This document shows positions 33,914 through 40,625 of a stretch of DNA of 64,000 bases, piece by piece. This DNA comes from Nonomuraea deserti. GTDB taxonomy: Bacteria; Actinomycetota; Actinomycetes; Streptosporangiales; Streptosporangiaceae. The notes beneath the pieces are model-generated. The model did not search any database. It was not told the origin of the DNA and was given only the letters and a program-made list of their open reading frames with translations. The translations under genes and the position numbers were made by a program. Every line of letters begins with the position of its first letter. Position 1 is the stretch's first letter. The stretch is from positions 1 through 64,000 of the forward strand of contig NZ_SMKO01000013.1 of NCBI RefSeq assembly GCF_004348685.1. The letters run 5' to 3'.

Positions 33914-34620
33914 GTCTCGACGTGACCGGGCTACGCGCGGCGCACGACATCACTCCAGTGCTGCACGGTGTCGACCTGCACCTCGCGGGTGGCGAGGCAA
34001 TCGGGCTGGTCGGGCGTAACGGTGTCGGCAAGACGTCCTTCGCGAACACGCTGACCGGCCTGCTCCGCACCACCGGCGGGCGGATCGACTTCCTCGGCGA
34101 GGACATCACTGGCCTGTCAGCGACCAAGCGGGGCCGCAGAGGCATCGCGTACATTGGTCAGGACAGCGCGGTCTTTCCGACCTTGACGGTGCTCGAGAAC
34201 CTCATGGTGGGGATCAGCACGTGGCGTCGCTCGGAGGCGGAGCAGAAGGCGCTCGCCGTCGTCGACGAACTTTTTCCGGCGCTGCGGCAGCGGCTGACTC
34301 ACGCCGGCTTCGAGCTCAGCGGTGGTCAGCGCAGATTGGTCGAGCTCGCCCGGGTGATGCTCCGGCGCCCAAAGCTGCTGGTGCTCGACGAGCCGACCGA
34401 GGGCGTGCAGCCTTCGTTCGTCCAGGACCTGCTGGACCGCCTGATCCAGCTGAAGCATGACTCCGGGCTCTCCGTCATTGTGATCGAGCACCGGCTGGAC
34501 TTTGTGGCAGCGCTCGCCGACACGGTAAGCGTGATGGTGAAGGGTCAAATCGTCACGACGGTACCCGCCGACCAGCTACTCACTGACGACGAGCTCCACC
34601 GTCGCTACCTCGCGGTGTGA
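33910..34620 (+). CDS. Branched-chain amino acid/amide ABC ATPase (LivF type)
   Basis: This 236-aa ATPase has Walker A GRNGVGKT, signature LSGGQRRLVELARVM, Walker B LLVLDEPTEGVQP and switch VIEHRLDF. The GTG start overlaps the fusion gene stop. As the canonical second ATPase it probably pairs with the LivG half of the preceding protein. It is the last intact gene of the amidase operon. Confidence 0.92.
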   Translation: MSLDVTGLRAAHDITPVLHGVDLHLAGGEAIGLVGRNGVGKTSFANTLTGLLRTTGGRIDFLGEDITGLSATKRGRRGIAYIGQDSAVFPTLTVLENLMVGISTWRRSEAEQKALAVVDELFPALRQRLTHAGFELSGGQRRLVELARVMLRRPKLLVLDEPTEGVQPSFVQDLLDRLIQLKHDSGLSVIVIEHRLDFVAALADTVSVMVKGQIVTTVPADQLLTDDELHRRYLAV

Positions 34621-35001
34621 GAGATCATGACCCATCGGCCCCACCGGGTCGTGGCTCTACGCGCCCATCGCCGCGTTCGTGGGCACGGCCTCGCGGCTGC
34701 TGTACGACGTACTCGCCGAGATGTTCACCAGCCTGGGCTTCGAGCGGGCGGCCCGGACCGGGTCGACGTCGCTGCAGGCGACCAGGTCGGCGCCGTGCAG
34801 CCGAGAAAGGCCGCGACCTCCGCCTTCCTCGGCAGCACGCTCGAGCTTCCGTTGGCCGAGCTGGTGGCCGCCGCGCCGGCGGGGACGCCGCTCGGCGTCG
34901 AGGTCCCGCACGCGGTTCCGCAGGCCGGCCTGTCCGATCTCGACCTCGCCCGTCGCGACCTGCGGGCGAACCGCGCCCTCCTCGGCGGCGCCCGTGTCTG
35001 A
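34621..35001 (+). pseudogene. Decayed MFS/TIM-barrel fusion (second copy of the stub)
   Basis: From GTG 34795 one frame reads VQPRKAATSAFLGSTLE (MFS first-helix lead-in), then LPLAELVAAAPAGTPLGVEV, PHAVPQAGLSDLDLARRDLR and a TGA ending at 35001. The second part looks like the C-terminus of a xylose-isomerase-like barrel, as in dehydroshikimate dehydratases. It parallels the 72-aa ORF at 16441-16659. A different frame near 34640-34750 (PTGSWLYAPIAAFVGTASRL) also looks like coding debris. I find no intact gene between 34621 and 34993. Confidence 0.45.
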
Positions 35002-35869
35002 CGTCGTCCTCGACCCAGCCCGCCATCGGATCGCACTGGTCGGAGCGGGTATCGGCGGCTCGCTCTCGCCGGCCCTGCACGAACGCGAGGCCCGCGCGCT
35101 CGGGCTCGATTACCGCTACTCCCTGCTCGATCTCGATGACCTTCCGCCTGGCTGGACCCTGCGCGATGCCGTCCGTCGCGGGGTGACCGGCTTCAACGTC
35201 ACCCATCCCGTCAAGCAGGCCGTGCTCACCCAGCTGGACGACCTGTCCGCCGACGCCCGGGCGCTGGGCGCGGTCAACACGGTCAGCGTGCGGGATGGGC
35301 GCCTGACCGGGCACAACACCGACCACAGCGGCTTCCTGGCCGGCGTGCGGCACGGGTTGCCCGACGTCCGACTCGGCCGGGTCGTCGTGGTCGGCGCCGG
35401 GGGAGCCGGGTCCGCCGTCGCCTACACCCTCGCCGGTGCCGGTGCCGGTGCCGGCGTCGCGATCGCCGACGCCGACGCCGATCGGACGGCGGCGCTCGTG
35501 GCCCGGCTGCGGGGCGCGTTCCCCACCGGCGAGATCCACGGGCTGGCGGCGGAGCAGGTTCCGGCCGCGCTCGCGGACGCCGACGGCATCGTCAACGCCA
35601 CCCCCGTCGGGATGACCGGGCATCCGGGGCTGCCGTTCGACGCCCGCGTCCTCCGCGATCGGCACTGGGTCGCCGACGTCGTCTACCGCCCCCTCGACAC
35701 GGCGCTGCTCGTGGCCGCCCGTGCCGCCGGCTGCCGGGTGCTCGACGGCGGCGCGATGCTCGTCGCCCAGGCGGCGCAGACGCTCGCTCTGCTCACCGGC
35801 GTCACGCCCGACCTCGACCGCATGCGGCGCCACCTCACCGCCCTCACCCGACGAGAAGGAAAGCAATGA
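34994..35869 (+). CDS. Shikimate/quinate 5-dehydrogenase family protein
   Basis: The protein has 291 aa. It has the substrate-binding GGSLSPALHE, the catalytic Lys in NVTHPVKQ, the Asp of NTDHSGF, a nucleotide-binding GAGGAGSAVAYTL, NATPVGMTG and the C-terminal GGAMLVAQAAQ. Next to catabolic genes it is more likely a QsuD/YdiB-like catabolic quinate/shikimate dehydrogenase than biosynthetic AroE. Cofactor preference cannot be read by eye. The GTG at 34994 overlaps the previous remnant, and the stop overlaps the truncated FAD gene (ATGA). Confidence 0.85.
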   Translation: MSDVVLDPARHRIALVGAGIGGSLSPALHEREARALGLDYRYSLLDLDDLPPGWTLRDAVRRGVTGFNVTHPVKQAVLTQLDDLSADARALGAVNTVSVRDGRLTGHNTDHSGFLAGVRHGLPDVRLGRVVVVGAGGAGSAVAYTLAGAGAGAGVAIADADADRTAALVARLRGAFPTGEIHGLAAEQVPAALADADGIVNATPVGMTGHPGLPFDARVLRDRHWVADVVYRPLDTALLVAARAAGCRVLDGGAMLVAQAAQTLALLTGVTPDLDRMRRHLTALTRREGKQ

Positions 35870-36036
35870 GTGACGACCACGCCTGGGACCACGAGGTCGA
35901 CCTGCTCGTCCTCGGCTCCGGAGCAGGCGGCCTCGGCGCCGCGGTCGTCGGAGCGGGAGAAGGACTGTCGGTCCTGGTCCTGGAGAAGTCCGAGTGGCTC
36001 GGCGGCACCACCGCCTACTCCGCAGGCACCTGCTGG
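35866..36036 (+). pseudogene. Truncated FAD-binding dehydrogenase (5' end only)
   Basis: The first 57 residues closely match the start of the intact FAD dehydrogenase at 14618-16339 ([29 protein letters not shown]). Similarity stops at the Trp codon 36034-36036. Beyond it the sequence belongs to something else on the opposite strand. The gene was cut by recombination near the right end of the island. Confidence 0.85.
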
Positions 36037-36250
36037 GTCCGGTACACCGCATGCAGGACGAGCTCCGAGACCCGCTTGCCCTCCGGCACGTCGAGCAGCC
36101 CGGCCAGCGCCGGTGCGAGCGCCATCGTCTCGAATTCGCGTGACGTGGTGAGAGAGAGCCACCACAATCGGCGACGTTGCCGCGTTCGTAGAGAACGCCT
36201 GCCGCGGCGGCGGCGAGCAGGGCGGCGGGGATCTTGCGGGTGCGACTATG
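36015..36250 (-). pseudogene. Coding debris at island right end
   Basis: On the minus strand one frame reads RTRKIPAALLAAAAAGVLYERG (about 36245-36180) and, after a frame change, EFETMALAPALAGLLDVPEG, then KRVSELVLHAVYRTQQ, ending at TAG 36015-36017. The first part is reminiscent of a TetR N-terminus. I cannot name the second. Both look like remnants of one disrupted gene next to the right attachment repeat. Confidence 0.3.
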
Positions 36251-36279
36251 TAAACCCGCAGGTGAGAGAGAGTGGAATA

Positions 36280-36305
36280 GCGGGTTCGATTCCCGCCACC
36301 TCCAC
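36280..36305 (+). repeat. Right attachment repeat (attR-like), ssrA 3'-end copy
   Basis: This is an exact 26-nt copy of 7382-7407 (T-arm and acceptor strand of tmRNA). The following bases are CTG rather than CCA, so an RNA ending here would need CCA added. No upstream tmRNA sequence accompanies it, as expected for the displaced 3' end at the far side of an integrated element. Confidence 0.85.
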
Positions 36306-36318
36306 TGCGACATCAGGT

Positions 36319-36354
36319 CGCCTCTTACTTGTGTAACAGCGCAGGTAAGGGGCG
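36319..36354 (+). terminator. Displaced ssrA terminator, right copy
   Basis: A fully paired 15-bp stem (36319-36333 with 36340-36354) with a 6-nt loop is followed by GTTTCC. It matches the left hairpin in geometry. One position changes on both arms (G-C to A-T), which keeps the pair, and two others become G-T. Confidence 0.8.
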
Positions 36355-36408
36355 GTTTCCTGGTGCTGGGGGCGTTATGAGAGCCCGGTCAGCCCCACGT
36401 GCACAGCA

Positions 36409-37230
36409 CTACAACCGGCCCGTCTCGCACGCCTCCTGGGCGAGCCGGCGGCTGTCGGGGTCGCCGGCGTTCTGCGCGGTCGTGACCGCGAAGAGGCCCA
36501 CCTTCTCCATGCGGCTGACGACGTCCTCGAAGCCTGCTTCCCGCGCCCAGCCGTGCGCCTGCTGCACCGACCTGCACTCCATGACCCACAGTGCGCCGTC
36601 GCGGTTGGGCAGCACGTTGGCGATGAACTCGAGTTGTGGATGGCGGGTCTGGGTGGTGAAGATCAGGACACCGTCGGGCGCGAGCAGGTCACGCAGGCGG
36701 GCCACCGATTTTCTGATCAGTTCCTCGGTCAGGATCAGCTCGTACAGCCCGGAGACCACGATGATGTCGGCGGGGCGGTCGAGCGGTGCGGGTTCGAAGG
36801 CGTCGCCCTGCTGGTACACGATGTTGGTCAGGCCGCGTGCCGCCGCCTGCTTCTCCCCGAGCGCCAGCCCGTCGGGCGTCAGGTCGCGGCAGACCACCTG
36901 GGTCTCCGGCTGTTCCTTGGCCAGGTCCTGCAGGTAGCGGCCGGGGCCTGAGGCCACGTCGAGGATCAGCGCCCGGCCGGCTCTGGCCGAGACCTCCTCC
37001 CTGAGCACGTTGTGCAGCAGGGCCCGTCTGGCTCGGATGGCACGCCATCCGACGGCGTTCAGGTAGACGCGGTCGATGAGCTTGCCCAGGCCGAGCCGCC
37101 CGCGCGGCTCGTTGGCGTAGACGTAGTCGAGCATGGTGCCGCTGTCGAAGCCGTGCCGGTAGCCGATGCGGATGCCGTCGCTCAGCTGCCCGACCGTGCG
37201 CAGCAGGAGCCGCATGATGGTCCACTTCAT
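36409..37230 (-). CDS. Class I SAM-dependent methyltransferase (YnbC C-domain-like)
   Basis: This 273-aa Rossmann-fold methyltransferase has SAM motif I ALILDVASGPGRYL, the acidic motif VVCRDLTPDG and VSGLYELILTEELI. It resembles the methyltransferase half of YnbC-like proteins, which in other bacteria are encoded with CDP-alcohol phosphatidyltransferases. No hydrolase half is attached here. ATG 37230 follows AAAGGAG and overlaps the plsC-like stop (ATGA). A phospholipid head group or acyl-linked product is the likely acceptor, by context only. Confidence 0.8.
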   Translation of the reverse strand: MKWTIMRLLLRTVGQLSDGIRIGYRHGFDSGTMLDYVYANEPRGRLGLGKLIDRVYLNAVGWRAIRARRALLHNVLREEVSARAGRALILDVASGPGRYLQDLAKEQPETQVVCRDLTPDGLALGEKQAAARGLTNIVYQQGDAFEPAPLDRPADIIVVSGLYELILTEELIRKSVARLRDLLAPDGVLIFTTQTRHPQLEFIANVLPNRDGALWVMECRSVQQAHGWAREAGFEDVVSRMEKVGLFAVTTAQNAGDPDSRRLAQEACETGRL

Positions 37231-37787
37231 GAAATATCTCCTTTGATGATGTTGTGTGCGGTTTCCAGGTCGTGAACTGGCCGGCAGAAGCGGACGAGGA
37301 CCCGCCCCCGCCGCACTCGCCCGTGTACGGGCAGCACCTCGGAGGTGCCGTGGATGGTGACGGGCTGGAGCGGCACTCCCGCCTTGCCGGCGATGCGCGC
37401 GGCCCCGGAGCGGAACTCGCCCACGCGCCCGTCCCGCGAGCGCGTGCCCTCGGGGAAGACGACGACGATGCGTCCCTGCTCCAGGAGTTGTACGGCGCGC
37501 GCGAGGTCGGCCGAGCCGCCTCCGCCCCGCCGTACGGGAAAGCCGGCGACGAGGGAGCGGCAGGCGAGTGAGCGCAGCCGGCCCGCGAACCAGTAGTCGG
37601 CGGCGGCGGCCACCACGGGTCGTCCGCGCGCGGGCAATGCGGCGAGCAGCGCAGCCGTGTCGGCGTGCGAGGAGTGGTTGGCGACGACCACGCACGGCCC
37701 GTCGGGAACCGCCCCTTCCACCCGCAACCCGCCGTTGCAGGTGAAGGCGGTCCGCCACAACCATCGCCGCAGGAGAGCGCCGTTCAT
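37227..37787 (-). CDS. 1-acyl-glycerol-3-phosphate acyltransferase-like protein (PlsC family)
   Basis: This 186-aa membrane-associated acyltransferase has the HX4D catalytic motif (NHSSHADT) and the phosphate-binding FPEGTRSRDG. The PlsC family acylates lysophosphatidic acid or related lysolipids. It starts at ATG 37787 within the end of the CdsA-like gene and ends overlapping the methyltransferase start. Confidence 0.85.
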   Translation of the reverse strand: MNGALLRRWLWRTAFTCNGGLRVEGAVPDGPCVVVANHSSHADTAALLAALPARGRPVVAAAADYWFAGRLRSLACRSLVAGFPVRRGGGGSADLARAVQLLEQGRIVVVFPEGTRSRDGRVGEFRSGAARIAGKAGVPLQPVTIHGTSEVLPVHGRVRRGRVLVRFCRPVHDLETAHNIIKGDIS

Positions 37788-38578
37788 GGAAGCACCACCG
37801 CCACGGCCAGGGCGATCAGGAGGGAGTCGACGCGGTCCAGCAGGCCACCGAAGCCGGGGAGCCAGGCGCCCGCGTCCTTGACGCCCGCGCCGCGCTTGAC
37901 CATCGACTCGACCAGGTCGCCGAGGGGCGCGCCGACGGCGACGGCGACGGCCAGAGCGGGGGTGAGCGACCCGAGCAGGGCCAGCACGCCGAGCCCGCCC
38001 GCCGCGCCGCACAGCACGCCGCTCCAGGTCTTGCCCGGTGACAGCGGTGACAGCCGCGGGCCGCCGACGAGGTTGCCGCCGCACCACGCCGCCACATCGG
38101 CGATGGCGACGGCCAGGCAGAGCGCGAACGCCTGGGCGGGGCCGAGCAGGACGAGCCCGGCCAGCGGGGCGAACCAGAGCAGCCCGAACATCCCGAAGGC
38201 GGCCCTGCGGGATCCGTCCTCCGCGTCGCCGGACAGGACCGGCGCCAGCGCCACGGCCAGTAAGCACACGGCCGCCGGCCGGTACATGTCGCCCATCAGG
38301 GCGGCGACGGGGAGCAGGGCGGCGTGGGCGAGCAGGACGGCGCGTTCGGGGGCGCGCAGCCGTACCAGGCGGGAGTATTCGAGGGCGCAGACGACGCCGA
38401 GCACGACCGCGAGCGCGGCGGCGCCCTGAGGGCCGAGCAGGAGGCTGCCCGTCACGAGTGGCGCGGCGACGGCCCAGGTGGTCCAGCGGCGCACCAGCTC
38501 GCGCTGCCTGGACCACCACACCGCCAGCCCGCTCACCCCGAGGGCCCCGGCCAGGTAGGGGGCGGCGTCGAGGATCAT
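37784..38578 (-). CDS. Phosphatidate cytidylyltransferase (CdsA family)
   Basis: The 264-aa protein has about seven membrane helices. The CdsA signature lies near the C-terminus (GDLVESMVKRGAGVKDAG, then LDRVDSL) and would make CDP-diacylglycerol from CTP and phosphatidate. The usual His of the PGHGG part is Phe here (PGFGG). A dedicated copy beside a CDP-alcohol transferase suggests a private CDP-lipid supply, as with ynbB beside ynbA in E. coli. The ATG overlaps the upstream stop. Confidence 0.85.
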   Translation of the reverse strand: MILDAAPYLAGALGVSGLAVWWSRQRELVRRWTTWAVAAPLVTGSLLLGPQGAAALAVVLGVVCALEYSRLVRLRAPERAVLLAHAALLPVAALMGDMYRPAAVCLLAVALAPVLSGDAEDGSRRAAFGMFGLLWFAPLAGLVLLGPAQAFALCLAVAIADVAAWCGGNLVGGPRLSPLSPGKTWSGVLCGAAGGLGVLALLGSLTPALAVAVAVGAPLGDLVESMVKRGAGVKDAGAWLPGFGGLLDRVDSLLIALAVAVVLP

Positions 38579-39177
38579 GACCCGGTCTCCTGAAGGGCGG
38601 GGGCGGTGCGCAGCTCGCGGTGGACGCGCGCGAGCCGTACGACCGCTGTGATCAGGGAGCCGGCGGCGAGCACCACCAGCCAGGCCGGCCAGCCCGTGAG
38701 GGCGAACAACACCAGCAGGACGCAGCGCTCGGTCTTGCCGGCGGGGCCGCCCTGCGGGCGCCGCGCCCCTGCGGCGGCGCCCGCGAGCGCGGCCCACGAG
38801 GGGAGGGTGGCGGCCAGCGCGGCGCAGGCCACGAGCGCGGGGTCGGCCAGCGCCAGGCATCCGGCCAGCGCCGCGTACTCGGCGAGCCGGTCGCCCAGCT
38901 CGTTGACCACGGCGCCGAACCTGGTGGTCCCGCCCCCGTCGCGAGCGACGCCGCCGTCGAGGTTCGCGCAGGCCAGGCGGCCGGCGAGGGCCGCCGCGAC
39001 GGCCACCGCCACCCACGGTCCCGTCTCGCCCAGAGCGAGTACGGCTCCCGCCACCGCGCCGAAGACGATGCCTGACACGGTGATGGCCGTAGGGCGGACG
39101 CCGTGGGCGACCAGGAAGGCCCGCACTCCGCTGAGCCGGGCGGCGTACCAGGGTTTGAGGGCGTAGAGACCGTTCAT
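38575..39177 (-). CDS. CDP-alcohol phosphatidyltransferase family protein (YnbA-like)
   Basis: The 200-aa protein has several helices. The family motif is altered. Instead of D-x2-D-G-x2-A-R-x8-G-x3-D-x3-D, the sequence is A-N-L-D-G-G-V-A-R, then G-x3-N-x3-D (LDGGVAR, GAVVNELGD). Two of four metal-binding Asp are replaced, by Ala and Asn. It may be a divergent subfamily with a different metal site, or inactive. I prefer ATG 39177 over TTG 39186. It is the first gene of the four-gene lipid operon 39177-36409. Confidence 0.78.
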   Translation of the reverse strand: MNGLYALKPWYAARLSGVRAFLVAHGVRPTAITVSGIVFGAVAGAVLALGETGPWVAVAVAAALAGRLACANLDGGVARDGGGTTRFGAVVNELGDRLAEYAALAGCLALADPALVACAALAATLPSWAALAGAAAGARRPQGGPAGKTERCVLLVLFALTGWPAWLVVLAAGSLITAVVRLARVHRELRTAPALQETGS

Positions 39178-39371
39178 GTCGGCCAATGTCTCGCGTCACG
39201 GCAGGCCGATACATGGGGTGTTCAGCGCATTTGTCCCTAGGTAGCGCTACTTACGTGTGGGGCGCCGCATGACCTTGAACGATTCGGTATCACGCTGATC
39301 GTATTTGTCCGCGGGCCTGTTGGATCAGGGGAGGGCGTACATTCGCGGCAAGGTGAACGGGTGGGTAGACG

Positions 39372-39626
39372 TTGAGTTATTCGTCTGGCGAATACCGTAG
39401 GGGCGAGAGCAGCGGCAAGGCGACGGCGGCTCTGGTGCTGGGCATCTTGAGCCTGGTCATGTGCGGCATTCTGAGCATCGTCGCCGTGATCGTCGGGCAC
39501 AGTGCGATGACGGAGATCGACCGGTACGGCCTGGAGGGCCGAGGGCCGGCGACGGCGGGGCTGGTGCTCGGCTACATCGCCCTGGTGCTGTGGGGGATCG
39601 GCCTTCTCGTCTATCTGTCGAACTGA
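39372..39626 (+). CDS. DUF4190 small membrane protein
   Basis: This 84-residue protein has two membrane helices (about 18-42 and 60-82), separated by a conserved short loop (GHSAMTEIDRYGLEGRGPAT), the DUF4190 pattern common in actinobacteria. The start is TTG 39372. The function is unknown. The 39187-39371 gap holds its promoter and that of the lipid operon; I see no clear boxes. Confidence 0.85.
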   Translation: MSYSSGEYRRGESSGKATAALVLGILSLVMCGILSIVAVIVGHSAMTEIDRYGLEGRGPATAGLVLGYIALVLWGIGLLVYLSN

Positions 39627-39634
39627 GCGTGCCA

Positions 39635-39679
39635 GGACGCCCCTTCGCCCACGCGAACGGCGTGGGCGGAGGGGCGTCC
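39635..39679. terminator. Bidirectional terminator
   Basis: GGACGCCCC and CGCCCACGC pair with GCGTGGGCG and GGGGCGTCC around a 5-nt loop, with one 2-nt internal mismatch. This very stable hairpin sits between the convergent DUF4190 and DoxX-like genes. Confidence 0.8.
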
Positions 39680-39686
39680 CGCGTGC

Positions 39687-40034
39687 TCAGGCCATGAACC
39701 CCAGCACCAGGGAGGCGGCGACCGGCGCCATGTAGAGCAGCGGGAACGGTATGTGCGCGTACGAGCGGGCGCGGATCACGGTGATGACGGCCCCGGTGAA
39801 GTACACCACCAGGCCGATCCCGGCCAAGACGCCGATGACGGGGACCAACAGCCCGACGAGCAGGCCCGCCGCGCCCGCGGCCTTGGCGACGCCGAGCCAG
39901 GGCCACCACTTGCGGGGCACCCCGTAGTCCGCCAGGGGACCCACCACCCAGGAGGCGCGGATGAAGATGGAGACGGCGGAGAAGCCGACCCAGGCGGCGG
40001 TGAGGATGGCGACGATGACGTACGTAGTGGACAT
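39687..40034 (-). CDS. DoxX-like family membrane protein
   Basis: The 115-aa protein has four predicted helices (VAILTAAWVGFSAVSIF, LGVAKAAGAAGLLVGLLVPV and others) in the DoxX/DoxD-like arrangement. Relatives are linked to redox or disulfide stress. It lies 26 nt after the AhpD-like gene, in one operon. Confidence 0.82.
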   Translation of the reverse strand: MSTTYVIVAILTAAWVGFSAVSIFIRASWVVGPLADYGVPRKWWPWLGVAKAAGAAGLLVGLLVPVIGVLAGIGLVVYFTGAVITVIRARSYAHIPFPLLYMAPVAASLVLGFMA

Positions 40035-40060
40035 CAGATGGTTCTCGATTCCTGATCTCG

Positions 40061-40522
40061 TCAGGCCCAGGACGTGCCGGCGGGCTCTTTGACGGTGGCG
40101 TTGATGCGGTTGAAGAAGTTGGTCATGGAGATCGTCAGGATGATCGCGGACAGTTGCCGCTCGTCGAAGTGGTCGGCGACCTCGTCCCAGAGGTCGTCGG
40201 GCACGGCGTCCGCGGACCGGTCGGCGATCCGGGTGACGCACTCCGTGAGGGCCAGTGCGGCGCGTTCGACGTCGCTGTAGAACGGCGCCTCGCGCCAGGC
40301 GGCCACGTTGCCCACGCGCTCGTCGGACTCGCCGGACTTCTTGAGGTTCTGGATGTGGGCGTGGACGCAGGCGCCGCAGCCGTTGATCTGGCTGGCACGC
40401 AGGGCGACGATCTCCAGCAGTTCGCTGGGCGCGCCGCCCTGGTTGATGCCCTTGTAGATCGACTGGATCCCCTTCATGGTCTCGGGGAGGACGAACGCCG
40501 GGTTCTTCATGCGGGCTTCCAT
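40061..40522 (-). CDS. AhpD-like / carboxymuconolactone decarboxylase-family protein
   Basis: The 153-aa alpha-helical protein has the AhpD-type redox motif (NGCGACVHAH), with two Cys and a downstream His acting in disulfide chemistry toward peroxides. It is unrelated in function to PcaL despite the family name. GAGAGGAG precedes ATG 40522. It is divergent from the SARP gene, and the 100-bp gap likely holds both promoters. Confidence 0.88.
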   Translation of the reverse strand: MEARMKNPAFVLPETMKGIQSIYKGINQGGAPSELLEIVALRASQINGCGACVHAHIQNLKKSGESDERVGNVAAWREAPFYSDVERAALALTECVTRIADRSADAVPDDLWDEVADHFDERQLSAIILTISMTNFFNRINATVKEPAGTSWA

Positions 40523-40625
40523 GATCGAAATCTCCTCTCACCTGTGCACTCATCATGGGAAGCCGGGTTGATACATTCGCGATGCGTCCGCTATGGATGG
40601 ATATGCGGCGCTGGGGGAGGTGAGG

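Larger units (their letters stand above)
7382..36305. mobile_element. Genomic island integrated at ssrA (catabolic, no visible integrase)
   Basis: A roughly 28.9-kb segment is bounded by the 26-nt ssrA repeats, and each end carries a related terminator just outside the repeat. Its content is accessory: pca operon, IclR/LysR/MarR regulators, two ABC importers, amidase and FAD dehydrogenases. Several truncated genes lie at internal joints and at the right end. No integrase, excisionase, relaxase or transposase is seen on either strand, so the element is probably immobilised. That the whole interval arrived in one event is inference; the scars suggest several events. Confidence 0.7.

Noticed and set aside
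39187-39371. Extra small gene before DUF4190
   Set aside because: Only short frames without ribosome sites. It reads as a divergent promoter region.
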